Source of the DNA: Dactylorhiza incarnata
Lineage: Eukaryota > Streptophyta > Magnoliopsida > Asparagales > Orchidaceae
Assembly (NCBI GenBank): GCA_033032865.1
Contig: JAWHQI010000239.1
Coordinates: 1,646,001 to 1,710,000 of the forward strand
Direction: 5' to 3'
Length of the DNA: 64,000 nt
The position numbers were made by a program, and so were the translations under genes. A model generated the notes under the pieces. That model made no database searches. It had not been told where the DNA came from and saw nothing but the letters and a program-made list of their open reading frames with translations. This document shows, piece after piece, positions 20,391 through 31,046 of this stretch (positions are counted from its first letter, which is position 1; each line of letters begins with the position of its first letter).

Positions 20391-21578
20391 ATGGCGTCTC
20401 ATGATCTCGCTTTTCCTGAGGGTCAAGGGGTTAGTCGACCACCTCTCTTTACTGGGTCAGATTTTAACTACTGGAAAAATCGAATGATGTGTTTTCTTAT
20501 GACCCTGGATGTAGAAGTATGGAACATGGTAGAAGTACGGTACTCTCTGCCTACAACTGTAGTAGGAGAGGCGACATTAGCAAAACCTAAAGATAAATGG
20601 GATGACAACGATAAACTAAGGTGTAAAAATAATGCTAAAGCAATGAACGCTTTATATTGCGCTTTAAATAGGACTGAGTTTAATAGAATTTCTGCATGCA
20701 CAACTGCTTATGATATTTGGAATCAATTGGAAGTTACTCACGAAGGTACATCGCAGGTGAAAGATGCCAAGCTGTTTCAACTGGAATCGGAATACGAAAA
20801 ATTCAGGATGGACACGGAAGAGGACATCAACTCAATGTACACTCGCTTCACAAAGATTGTCAACGCATCAAAGGCGCTTGGAAAGACCTACTCCGACGGG
20901 GACTTGGTGAGGAAAATTCTTCGTTCCTTACCTCCAAGGTTCAATCCGAAGGTGACAGCCATCTCGGAGTCGCACAACTTAAGAACGCTCCAGATCGAGA
21001 ATCTCATTGGGAATCTCAAAACCCATGAGGTAGAACTACAAATTCAACATGACGAATACAACAAGGAGCCGAAGAAAAAGGCATTGGTGCTGACATCAAA
21101 GAAGGAGTACATCGAAGAGGACGATGATGATGAAGAAGGACTCCTGGTGAAGAATTTCAAGAAGTTCATCAGAAATCCAGAGAGAAGGAACACGTTCCGA
21201 AAATTCTTCCAAAAAGATACTCGACGAAAGGGATCCTCCTCTTCATCGAAGAAAGAAAAAGGAAGCGATGATGAAGAAGAAAAGCCGCCTCCAGAATGCT
21301 ATCACTGCAGAAAAACCGGGCACATTCGGAGCCATTGCCCAAAATACCAAAAGGAACGGAAAGAACAAAAGAAAGCAAAAGAAAAGAAGAAAGTGCTGAA
21401 GGCCGCTACTTGGGATGACTCTTCCTCTGAAGAGTCAAACGGTTCTGAGTCAAGTAGCGAGGAGGAAGCAAACTTGTGCTTAATAGCCAAAAGCGACGAT
21501 GACGACACCAGTGTTCTTAGCGACACTGAGGTATATCCTCCTACCTTTGAAGAACTTTATGATAAATTTGTTTATTAA
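20391..21578 (+). pseudogene. gag: Element D gag
   Basis: Frame of 395 codons starting MASHDLAFPEGQG, with the copia gag region (LFTGSDFNYWKNRM, a YDIWNQLE segment, LVRKILRSLPPRF). One zinc knuckle CYHCRKTGHIRSHC lies at residues 303-316, followed by a Lys-rich segment and a Ser/Glu/Asp-rich tail. Gag forms the particle and binds RNA. In Sireviruses gag is longer and continues as a coiled coil; here a frameshift at about 21578 places that part (to about 22090) in another frame. The ATG lies 33 bases after the primer site and is the first good start. Confidence 0.88.
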
Positions 21579-22310
21579 ATCATGAAAATGAATCTATTAT
21601 AAAAGAAAATCGTAGGCTCACAAAAAAATTAGTCTCTCTTGAAAAAAGAAAAGTTTCATGTCAAGAATGTGAGCACTCTTTATTTATGATAAAAGAACTT
21701 GAAGTTTCTCTCTCTAATGCCCTTTCACAAAACAAAATCATTGCAAAAGAAAAAGGGGACTTAGAGAGAAAATTGAAAACTTATATATTACAAATTGAAA
21801 AGAACAAAAAAGGTTTTGAAAACAAATGTGTTATGATTGTTCAAGAAAATACATCTCTTAAAAAACAAAATCAAAATCTCAATTTAGCCATAACCAAATT
21901 CGGGATTGGTCAAAAATCCCTGGATATGCTTCTGGGTAATCAATGCTTTGGGTCTGGAAAAATCGGAATCGGATATAAATGTGAACACTACCGCCCGACG
22001 CTAGCTACTAAAGCCTGCGGTAGTCCTAAAGTTAAAAAAATTCTTCTAGTTTTTCTTATATACAAACATCATCCAGCAAGGGCAACATAGAAACTCAGAA
22101 AAGGGTCTCAACCCCCTTTATTTCGTGTGCTAATTGTCTTAAATTTGGACACACGTCTGGCTCTTGCAGGAATATAATAAATCAACGATCATTAAAACAA
22201 ATCTGGGTACCTAAGAAATCCACTTACTCTATGGGTGGTACCTCTTGGGTATCTGAGTTTTTACTCTCATCCTCTTTCTAGATTTGCAGGAAGGCTAAGG
22301 AACAGAAGAC
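21579..22310 (+). pseudogene. gag: Element D gag tail with coiled coil, frameshifted
   Basis: After the frameshift, the next frame reads a heptad-rich stretch (ESIIKENRRLTKKLVSLEK, NKIIAKEKGDLERKLK, ENTSLKKQNQNLNLA) to about 22090, typical of the Sirevirus gag tail. A later segment around 22110-22260 holds a Cys-containing ISCANCLKFGHTSGSC-like reading, which may be a second zinc knuckle in yet another frame. Near 21990-22025 a CTACCGCC/GCGCTA-type motif resembles the LTR palindromes. Confidence 0.6.
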
Positions 22311-22680
22311 GTGTGGTATTTGGACTCAGGCTGCTCCAAACACATGACGGGCAATAAAGCAAAATTCCTTAGCCTAGAAAAGAAGAAAGGAGGAATAGTA
22401 ACGTTTGGCGATAACGGCAAAGGAAGGATCATGGGAGTTGGTACAGTGGGTAACACATCGTTTCTTATATCAAATGTGCTTTATGTGAAAGGATTAAAAC
22501 ATAACCTAATATCTATAAGTCAACTGTGTGATAAAGGTTTAGACATACTTTTTGAATCTTCCACTAACCTTTGCAAGATTGTTAATCCTAAAAGAAAAGA
22601 TGTGTTATTAACTGCACCTAGAATTCATAATGTTTACATAGTTTCATTTCATGATCTTTCTAAATCTTCTATAAAATGTT
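22311..22680 (+). pseudogene. pol: Element D protease, cut by element E
   Basis: Contains YLDSGCSKHMTGN, the aspartic protease active site of copia elements, then SNVLYVKGLKHNLISISQLCDKG, the usual segment before integrase. The frame runs into E's LTR at 22685, and the final residues of the open frame are LTR-derived. The bases tttat at 22680-22684 are one target-site copy of E; the coding sequence resumes after 31051. Confidence 0.88.
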
Positions 22681-22684
22681 TTAT

Positions 22685-23874
22685 TGTTGGGTTTTTCTAG
22701 AACCATACATCAGATGTAGGCGCAGCGGAAATAAACAGAAACAACCCAAAAATGCTTGGATCGGCCATGAATGTTGAATCAAGAAGTTAATAAAATACTA
22801 GGTAAAAATTACCTCAATGGGGTTGGATCAAATCCAACCAAGATGCTCCAAGAGTTGATTCCTGTCAGTGGCAAGAAGAGTTCTCACGTAGAATTATGTC
22901 TACGTCTCTACAGAAGTCCACACGAGCCGGGAGAAGAACGACTGCACCTTTGCACTTCCACGAACTGCTAGGTTCGCTCCAGGAAGAACACACACGGCGA
23001 CGATCGCCGGAGAGGAGGTCGGCGGACGCGATCGAGCGACGGAACTCCTTCCGTCTAGGGTTCGGGCGAGAGCGGAACACTTTCGTCGGCCTTTCTCTTC
23101 GTTAGTTATTAGAACCCTAAAAACGAAGTCCTATTTATACCCAAAGGATAAACAGCTTCTAGAAGAATCGCTATCCGCAGACCACACATCAGAATAAGGG
23201 CTTCTGTTACAATTCGTCGGAATTCCACGGAAGATCATTCGTCGAGATTTCACGAGACAATCCGACGAATCCGACGAATCAGATCAGACGGCAACATTTG
23301 CCGAGAAAATGATCTCTGTAACAATTCGTCGAGTCTTCACGGGACAATCCGACGAATCCGACGAATCAGATCAAACGGCAACATTTGCCAAGAAAATGAT
23401 CTCTATAACAATTCGTCGAGTCTTCACGGGACAACCCGACGAATCCGACGAATCACAACAGACGACAACAATTGCCTAGTCAAGGCTCTCAGTGATAATT
23501 CGTCGAGATTCCACGGAATGACCCGACGAATCCCGACGAATTCCGACGAATCCAGACAGACGACAACACTTTGTCGAGTGAAGGATCTCTGTCACAGTTC
23601 GTCGAGTTTCCACGGAATGACCCGACGAATCCCGACGAATCCGACGAATCCAATCCGTGTAAACCCGACGAATTCCGACGAATCTTATCCGACGAATTCA
23701 GACAGCAACATTTGCTGGACTTCCCCATTCTATATAGTGATTGGTAACCTTTACCAACACAGTCAATCTTCCAACTTCTCCACATGCTCTTATGTGCGAC
23801 CCTGCAGGCTCATATCGCGTTGGCAGTGAGATTACATGTTTGATCACTTCTATATCACAATGGCAACTCCAACA
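22685..23874 (-). repeat. Element E 3' LTR (left copy, 1190 bp)
   Basis: Starts tgttgggttt and ends ggcaactccaaca. A minus-strand TATA box (TATAAATAG) lies at 23131-23139. On the U3 side (23205-23700) it carries an irregular array of CCGACGAAT and ATTCGTCGA units. Small open frames here recur in the other LTR and are chance. Confidence 0.96.
23205..23700. repeat. CGACGAAT/ATTCGTCG array in E LTR
   Basis: Five or so blocks of about 70 to 80 bases. Each has an ATTCGTCGAG start, a short GTCTTCACGGGACAA-type core and two or three CGACGAAT units. The array repeats in the right LTR at about 30377-30875. It looks like a U3 enhancer array; spacing is irregular and there are no unique spacers. Confidence 0.85.
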
Positions 23875-24851
23875 GTCTCCCACTTGATCTTGAAAGTATC
23901 AAACCAAAAACCTCACAAACAATGAGCGGCATCTAGCAATGCATCATTGCTCCCCAAGCAATAAGAGTTCATAACTCATAAGCCTTTATGACCAATGTTC
24001 CAGCGTTGTCTTTGTCCCTTTGTCCCTTACATCCGGAAAGAACTAGAGGTATGGACCGTGTCACCCTCATAATAGCTCAATCCAAGTTTCTTGATCTAGA
24101 ACGGACTTCCAGAGAATGGTGAGCTCAATATCACATATTGACTCTACCAAGCATGGCCATGCATTTCTCAGTCCAATTCCATCAAGGGGCCCATGGATGC
24201 AACTCCTGTTATATAGGAGGACAAATCCCATATCTGCTCACACGCAAACACCCAAATGATTCGTAACGTACCCAACGACCACCCTTATCATCAACCTTCT
24301 TCAAGGAAGACTTTAGATGAGATCAAAGCACGCTCTTCCTCACTCGATGAATGCTGTGACTTCAGGTCAAAGGACCACAACACCATTGTCAAATGAGACC
24401 TACTTGTGACACTTATAAGTAACAATCCACAAAGTAGTCTCAGGTTGGGTCTGTCCAGTACAACTTGTTCACTAACAAGTACCCACGTGATGACTTGATA
24501 TCACAATATCATGACCTGTGAGAACCGGTCATCAGTCAACGCACATGCTAGTCTTAATGTATCATCATCACCCTTAGCTTCTACGATGATACCTCGACCA
24601 GGGACCTTTTAAGAATGAAGCTTCGAAATCATAGGCTCTCACATTCAAGTCTCGTACTTGATGTCCTATGGAAGCGAACATTCTAAGGGTATTTATCACG
24701 AATTTTATTCTATCATATAGAAACAGTATATCGTAATAAAAGAACTTGCCATTAATTGTAAAAAGAAATAATTGGTACACAATTCATCATATGAATAAAT
24801 TTTAAACAGCCAACAGAATATTTATTTTACATGCAACCCACAAGACTCCCA
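23875..24851 (-). other. Element E polypurine tract and 3' non-coding region
   Basis: On the minus strand AAGTGGGAGAC abuts the LTR at 23875-23886 and serves as the PPT. The rest, about 950 bases between LTR and stop codon, has no gene that I can support. Confidence 0.8.
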
Positions 24852-27800
24852 CTAGAGTTGATCACTCAGGTATCGTATACCCATGGATCTAGTATGACCA
24901 TCATGCTTTCTCTGTGCGAGAGGCTTTGTCAGTGGATCTGCAATATTCTCCTCAGTCGGCACTCTGCAAATGTTCACATCTCCTCGTTCGACAATCTCAC
25001 GAATAAGATGGAATCGCCGAAGTATGTGCTTGGAGCGCTGATGGGATCTAGGTTCCTTAGATTGTGCAATTGCACCATTGTTATCACAGTAAAGAACTAC
25101 GGGACCAACAATGCTAGGAACTACATCTAGCTCGCCGATGAATTTCCTAATCCATACAGCCTCCTTCGCTGCATTAGCTGCAGCGATATACTCGGCCTCA
25201 GTTGTAGAATCAGCAACTGTCTCTTGCTTGGAACTCTTCCAGCTCACAGCTCCTCCATTCAGGCAAAACACAAACCCTGACTGAGACTTTGAATCATCCC
25301 TATCAGTTTGGAAGCTGGCATCGGTGTAACCACTTACAACGAGCTCTTCCTCTCCACCATACACCAAGAATACATCCTTAGTCCTTCTCAAGTACTTCAG
25401 GATATTCTTTACGGCTATCCAGTGACACTCACCGGGATCAGACTGATACCTGCTAGTCATGCTCAAAGCAAAAGAAACATCGGGTCGAGAACATAACATT
25501 GCATACATGATTGACCCAATTGCCGAAGCATATGGAATCAACTTCATGCGGTCCTTATCTTCACAAGATTTTGGACACTGGTCCTTAGAGAGATTCACAC
25601 CATGAGACATGGGTAAAAATCCTTTCTTGGACTCAAGCATGTTGAACCGCTTCAACACCTTGTCAATGTACGTACTCTGGGTCAAACCCAGCAACTTCTT
25701 CGATCTATCTCTATAGATCTTAATACCGAGTATGTAAGTCGCTTCACCCAAGTCCTTCATAGAAAAGCAGTTCCCTAGGTTGTTCTTAACAACTTTCAGG
25801 GTAGGTTTGTCATTCCCGATCAGCAGTATGTCATCTACATACAATATCAGGAAGACAACAATGCTCCCACTGATTCGCTTGTAAACACACGGTTCATCTT
25901 CATTCTTGACAAAACCAAACTCTTTGATCTTCTTATCAAAACGAAGATTCCAACTTCTAGAGGCCTGTTTCAGTCCATAGATGGACCTATTCAGCTTGCA
26001 TATTTTAGTGGCTTCATTTGGGGATACAAAACCCTCAGGTTGTGTCATGTACACTTCCTCAAGGAGGTTTCCATTTAGGAAAGCCGTTTTGACATCCATC
26101 TGCCAGATCTCGTAGTCATAATACGCAGCAATAGCAAGCAATATCCTAATGGACTTTACCATGGCAACAGGGGAAAAGGTCTCATCATAGTCAATACCAT
26201 GAATTTGCTTGAAACCCTTAGCCACCAGTCGCCCTTTGAATGTCTGTACATTCCCATCCATGTCGGTCTTCTTCTTGAAGACCCACTTGCACCCTATGGG
26301 TCGTACCCCTTCAGGTGGTTCCACCAAGTTCCAAACTTGGTTTATATACATGGAGTCCATTTCGGATTTCATAGCCTCAAGCCATTTGTCGGAGTCCGGT
26401 CCATTCATAGCCTCTTGGTAGGTTGCTGGTTCATCATCATGATCCATAAGCAACACATTACCTATTTGAGACACGAGAAATCCATATCTCTCAGGCTCAA
26501 ATCTTGGTCTACCAGATCTACGTAGGACTTGTGTTTCGTGAGCAGGTTCTCTAGCTACAACATCTTGTAGTCCTGGCTCAGAATCCAACTCTGGTTCATT
26601 CACTACTTGTGGTTCTTGAACTTCTTCAAGTTCTACCTTTTGCGTCTTTCTTGATAAGAACTCTTTCTCCAAGAAGACACCCGTCCTTGCGACAAACACT
26701 TTGCCCTCAGACGGTAGGTAAAAGTAATATCCCTTCGTTTCCTTAGGATATCCCACCAGATAACACTTATCTGATTTGGGTTCCAACTTGTCAGGCATTT
26801 GACGTCGTACGTATGCCTCACAGCCCCAAATTTTAATGAACGACATACTAGGACGCTTCCCAGTCCATATCTCATATGGTGTCTTTAGAACCATTTTCGT
26901 CGGAGCGCGATTCAGTGTCATTGCAGCAGTCTCTAAAGCAAAACCCCAAAAGGAAACAGGCAAGTCTGCATGACTCATCATCGACCGTACCATGTCTAAC
27001 AGAGTACGATTTCTCCTCTCAGACACACCATTATGCTGCGGTGTCCTAGGTGGAGTGAGATGTGATACAATACCACACTCTTTCAGATGATCACGGAACT
27101 CATGACTCAGGTATTCGCCACCTCGATCAGATCGGAGTGCTTTAACCTTTTTACCCAATTGGTTCTCCACTTCATTCTTAAACTCTTTGAACTTTTCAAA
27201 GGTTTCAGATTTGCACTTCATAAGATACACGTATCCGTATCTACTGAAATCATCAGTAAATGTAACGAAGTAGAAATACCCACCTCTAGCCATAGAACTC
27301 ATGGGTCCGCATACATCATTATGTACAACACCCAAGAGATCCTCAGCCCTCTCAGTATAACCAGTGAAAGGGGCTTTAGTCATCTTGCCTAACAAACAAG
27401 ACTCGCATCGCTCAAATGATTCATAATCAAATGAGTCCAATAGTCCATCTCTATGGAGCTTGGATATGCGCTTCTCGTTTATATGGCCCAAACGACAATG
27501 CCAGAGATATGTAGGATTTGAGTCATTTGTTCTTAGTCTTTTATTATTATCTACATTATAGATCGGATGGTCCAGGTTCAAAACATAAAGACCATTAAAC
27601 AATTGAGCTACAGCATAACAAACATCATTCTTAAATATAGAACAACAGTTGTTCTTAATTATAAAAGAAAATCCAATCATGTCCAAACATGAAATGGATA
27701 TTATGTTTCTAGTTATGGCCGGAACAAAATAACAATTATTAAGTTCTATTACAAGCCCACTGGGCAAAGAAAGACGGTAAACCCCTACGGCTACAGCAGC

Positions 27801-28808
27801 AACTCTTGCTCCATTGCCGACACGGAGGTCCACCTCTCCTTTACTCAGCAATCTCCTCCTTCCTAGTTCCTGCACATTTGTACAAATGTGAGAACCACAT
27901 CCGGTATCCAATACCCAAGATGAAGGAGCAGAAAGGTTTATCTCTATAACGTAAACATCCGAAGCGGAAGTCATACCTCCCTTCATTTTATGCAGACCGT
28001 CAATGTACGAAGGACAATTCCTCCTCCAATGACCAGCCTTGCCACAGTGGTGGCATTTCCCTTCCTTCACGGTGCTCTTCCTTTTCAGTGCAGAAGATTT
28101 GGGCTCAAGATGTGACTTAGGTCCCACCTTCGTCTTCTTGAAGCCCTTGGCCTTACCCTTGCCTTTATGTACCATCAATATGGGACTAGCAGGCTTGGCC
28201 TTCTTCATGTTTATTTCGGCAGTTCGCAACATGCCTAGGAGCTCGGGCAGTGTCTTGTCTATTTCATTCATGTTATAGTTCAAGACGAACTGCTCATAAT
28301 TATCCGGCAACGATTGCAGGATAAGATCTGTGGCCAACTCTTGACCCAGAGGAAAACCCAGTCTCTCCAGGTTCTCTATATACCCAATCATCTTGAGTAC
28401 GTGAGTACCAACAGAGTCTCGAGCTCCCATTTTGCACTGAAATAAGGCCTTCGTGACATCGAACCTCTCTTGACGAGCTTGCCCTTGAAACATTTTCTTT
28501 AGGTGCTCGTCAATCTCCTTGCACCCCATGTTCTCATGTTGCTTCTGAAGCTCAGAGTTCATGGTGGCAAGCATAAGGCACTCGACGTCTAAGGCGTCAT
28601 CGGTATACTTCTTATAAGCATCCTTATCAACACGGGACGAGTTCCCGGTCGGCACCTCGGGGGCTTCTTCTTCCAAGACGTAGAGCTTTCGCTCTTGCCT
28701 GAGAACAATTCTCAGGTTCCTATACCAGTCCATATAGTTCGTCCCACTAAGCTTGTCCTTCTCAAGGATAGCTCTTAGGGACAAGGTGGAATGTGAACCA
28801 CTTGCCAT
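24852..28808 (-). CDS. gag-pol: Element E Gag-Pol polyprotein, intact
   Basis: One uninterrupted frame of 1318 codons from ATG 28808 encodes all functions for copying through RNA and reinserting. In order: gag (LRAILEKDKLSGTNYMDWYRN start); zinc knuckle CHHCGKAGHWRRNC at residues 252-265; protease WVLDTGCGSH with catalytic Asp at 301; a pre-integrase segment YLWHCRLGH; integrase with first Asp in NDVCGPM, second in RSDRGGEYLS and Glu in NGVSERRNRT; RT with GCKWVFKKKTD and YVDDILLIG at about 990; and RNase H with YTDASFQTD, SGFVFCLNG and TTEAEYIAA near the end. Length and order are normal for plant copia. The active-site residues visible are intact. This is the only complete protein-coding gene in the window. 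Confidence 0.96.
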   Translation of the reverse strand: MASGSHSTLSLRAILEKDKLSGTNYMDWYRNLRIVLRQERKLYVLEEEAPEVPTGNSSRVDKDAYKKYTDDALDVECLMLATMNSELQKQHENMGCKEIDEHLKKMFQGQARQERFDVTKALFQCKMGARDSVGTHVLKMIGYIENLERLGFPLGQELATDLILQSLPDNYEQFVLNYNMNEIDKTLPELLGMLRTAEINMKKAKPASPILMVHKGKGKAKGFKKTKVGPKSHLEPKSSALKRKSTVKEGKCHHCGKAGHWRRNCPSYIDGLHKMKGGMTSASDVYVIEINLSAPSSWVLDTGCGSHICTNVQELGRRRLLSKGEVDLRVGNGARVAAVAVGVYRLSLPSGLVIELNNCYFVPAITRNIISISCLDMIGFSFIIKNNCCSIFKNDVCYAVAQLFNGLYVLNLDHPIYNVDNNKRLRTNDSNPTYLWHCRLGHINEKRISKLHRDGLLDSFDYESFERCESCLLGKMTKAPFTGYTERAEDLLGVVHNDVCGPMSSMARGGYFYFVTFTDDFSRYGYVYLMKCKSETFEKFKEFKNEVENQLGKKVKALRSDRGGEYLSHEFRDHLKECGIVSHLTPPRTPQHNGVSERRNRTLLDMVRSMMSHADLPVSFWGFALETAAMTLNRAPTKMVLKTPYEIWTGKRPSMSFIKIWGCEAYVRRQMPDKLEPKSDKCYLVGYPKETKGYYFYLPSEGKVFVARTGVFLEKEFLSRKTQKVELEEVQEPQVVNEPELDSEPGLQDVVAREPAHETQVLRRSGRPRFEPERYGFLVSQIGNVLLMDHDDEPATYQEAMNGPDSDKWLEAMKSEMDSMYINQVWNLVEPPEGVRPIGCKWVFKKKTDMDGNVQTFKGRLVAKGFKQIHGIDYDETFSPVAMVKSIRILLAIAAYYDYEIWQMDVKTAFLNGNLLEEVYMTQPEGFVSPNEATKICKLNRSIYGLKQASRSWNLRFDKKIKEFGFVKNEDEPCVYKRISGSIVVFLILYVDDILLIGNDKPTLKVVKNNLGNCFSMKDLGEATYILGIKIYRDRSKKLLGLTQSTYIDKVLKRFNMLESKKGFLPMSHGVNLSKDQCPKSCEDKDRMKLIPYASAIGSIMYAMLCSRPDVSFALSMTSRYQSDPGECHWIAVKNILKYLRRTKDVFLVYGGEEELVVSGYTDASFQTDRDDSKSQSGFVFCLNGGAVSWKSSKQETVADSTTEAEYIAAANAAKEAVWIRKFIGELDVVPSIVGPVVLYCDNNGAIAQSKEPRSHQRSKHILRRFHLIREIVERGDVNICRVPTEENIADPLTKPLAQRKHDGHTRSMGIRYLSDQL

Positions 28809-29856
28809 GGAATTCTACAAGAATTCATGCAGAATTTAATCAGTACCTTAATTTCAAAATACAATTTATTTTTAATTTGGACTTCAATTAAATACTCCCA
28901 CTATTTTATTCAAATTGATAACCCTCACTATCAATTCGGAGAGTCCATGCGAGCTACTCTCTTAGTGGACAAGATCCGTATTTCACCAACACCACGAGTC
29001 CGCTTTGGCGTTCCTCTCATAATGCGGTTATTTAGGTAGGCAACGCTTGCCAATTGCATCCTCATGCAATTCTTGTATGGCTGGTGAATAACTCCTTATT
29101 CGCATCCATCATATGGTGCATGCCAACCCTATGCCTCTAGGCACTCAACCTTTGAGGTCACCTAGTTAAGTTAGACCCGATGTCGACAGTGGGATATCAC
29201 AATTATCCGCTCGCACCCTTACCAAGATAGATTAATGCACCTTGCTTTGGCAAGCCCACACTTCATCGATCGAGGCAGGAAGAGTGTCATACATCGGAAG
29301 GCATCCGAACACTTAATATTTGATGAAGGGAATTTTTTTTCTTAAAAATAGGTTAACACTTAACCATGATCAACATTTGATCAATGTGCACATCCACAGA
29401 AAAACAAACTTTCTAAAATCCTCATGCATCCCTTATGTGCACTATATAAGACTATCAACCTTTGATAGATGAAAGGGCTAAATCTGGACATTTAGAACTC
29501 TTCCAAATCTTCAGATTTACATGCATTGGACAAAGGCAAAGACAACTCGACTTAAAGCAGTAGACAAGCTCGTCTCTCATTGTTGGATTCAAAATCCAAA
29601 ACAATAGAAGGGTTCATTAACCACTTGAGGGACGGTTACTGCTAAGGAGACAACAATTTCTAACAATTAGAAATTATCACGAAATCCCAGACGTTCCTGG
29701 CGGGGTTCCAAGACCCCCTTTTAAAATCATCAACATTTGATGTTCCAGGAAGAAATCTTGACATTTAGAACGCTTCTAAATACCTAGATTTGCACGTACT
29801 GGAATAACCAAACTTCTGAAACAACATCCAAGACCAGAACCTGGCTCTGATACCAC
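28809..29856 (-). other. Element E 5' leader and iMet primer binding site
   Basis: About 1 kb of leader without a gene. At 29837-29855 the minus strand reads TGGTATCAGAGCCAGGTTC, the plant initiator-Met primer site, one base from the LTR. The leader is clearly related to that of element I (60569-61735, opposite strand), for example around 29220-29310 against 61210-61300. Confidence 0.88.
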
Positions 29857-31046
29857 TGTTGGGTTTTTCTAGAACCATACATCAGATGTAGGCGCAGCGG
29901 AAATAAACAGAAACAACCCAAAAATGCTTGGATCGGCCATGAATGTTGAATCAAGAAGTTAATAAAATACTAGGTAAAAATTACCTCAATGGGGTTGGAT
30001 CAAATCCAACCAAGATGCTCCAAGAGTTGATTCCTGTCGGTGGCAAGAAGAGTTCTCACGTAGAATTATGTCTACGTCTCTACAGAAGTCCACACGAGCT
30101 GGGAGAAGAACGACTGCACCTTTGCACTTCCACGAACTGCTAGGTTCGCTCCAGGAAGAACACACACGGCGACGATCGCCGGAGAGGAGGTCGGCGGACG
30201 CGATCGAGCGACGGAACTCCTTCCGTCTAGGGTTCGGGCGAGAGCGGAACACTTCCGTCGGCCTTTCTCTTCGTTAGTTATTAGAACCCTAAAAACGAAG
30301 TCCTATTTATACCCAAAGGATAAACAGCTTCTAGAAGAATCGCTATCCGCAGACCACACATCAGAATAAGGGCTTCTGTTACAATTCGTCGGAATTCCAC
30401 GGAAGATCATTCGTCGAGATTTCACGGGACAATCCGACGAATCCGACGAATCAGATCAGACGGCAACATTTGCCGAGAAAATGATCTCTGTAACAATTCG
30501 TCGAGTCTTCACGGGACAATCCGACGAATCCGACGAATCAGATCAAACGGCAACATTTGCCAAGAAAATGATCTCTGTAACAATTCGTCGAGTCTTCACG
30601 GGACAACCCGACGAATCCGACGAATCACAACAGACGGCAACAATTGCCTAGTCAAGGCTCTCTGTGATAATTCGTCGAGATTCCACGGAATGACCCGACG
30701 AATCCCGACGAATTCCGACGAATCCAGACAGACGACAACACTTTGTCGAGTGAAGGATCTCTGTCACAGTTCTTCGAGTTTCCACGGAATGACCCGACGA
30801 ATCTCGACGAATCCGACGAATCCAATCCGTGTAAACCCGACGAATTCCGACGAATCATATCCGACGAATTCAGACAGCAACATTTGCTGGACTTCCCCAT
30901 TCTATATAGTGATTGGTAACCTTTACCAACACAGTCAATCTTCCAACTTCTCCACATGCTCTTATGTGCGACCCTGCAGGCTCATATCGCGTTGGCAGTG
31001 AGATTACATGTTTGACCACTTCTATATCACAATGGCAACTCCAACA
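29857..31046 (-). repeat. Element E 5' LTR (right copy, 1190 bp)
   Basis: Same length as the left copy; about 11 single-base differences seen by eye, mostly transitions. TATA box (minus) at 30303-30311. Followed by tttat at 31047-31051, after which D's pol resumes. Confidence 0.96.

Larger units (their letters stand above)
22685..31046 (-). mobile_element. Element E: young, coding-intact Ty1/copia retrotransposon
   Basis: LTRs 22685-23874 and 29857-31046 are both 1190 bp, with ends tgttggg/tccaaca. The target duplication tttat is at 22680-22684 and 31047-31051. The minus strand has a perfect iMet primer site, a single 1318-codon gag-pol frame with no internal stop, and a polypurine tract. 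By eye the LTRs differ at only about 11 positions. It lies inside D's pol. The nearest named lineage may be Angela-like copia, but that is tentative. The same family occurs as element I at 59439 onward. Confidence 0.96.

Noticed and set aside
23205..23700. Regular short repeats resembling a CRISPR array
   Set aside because: Units are partly self-complementary, irregularly spaced, lack unique spacers, and are duplicated in both LTRs of a plant retrotransposon.
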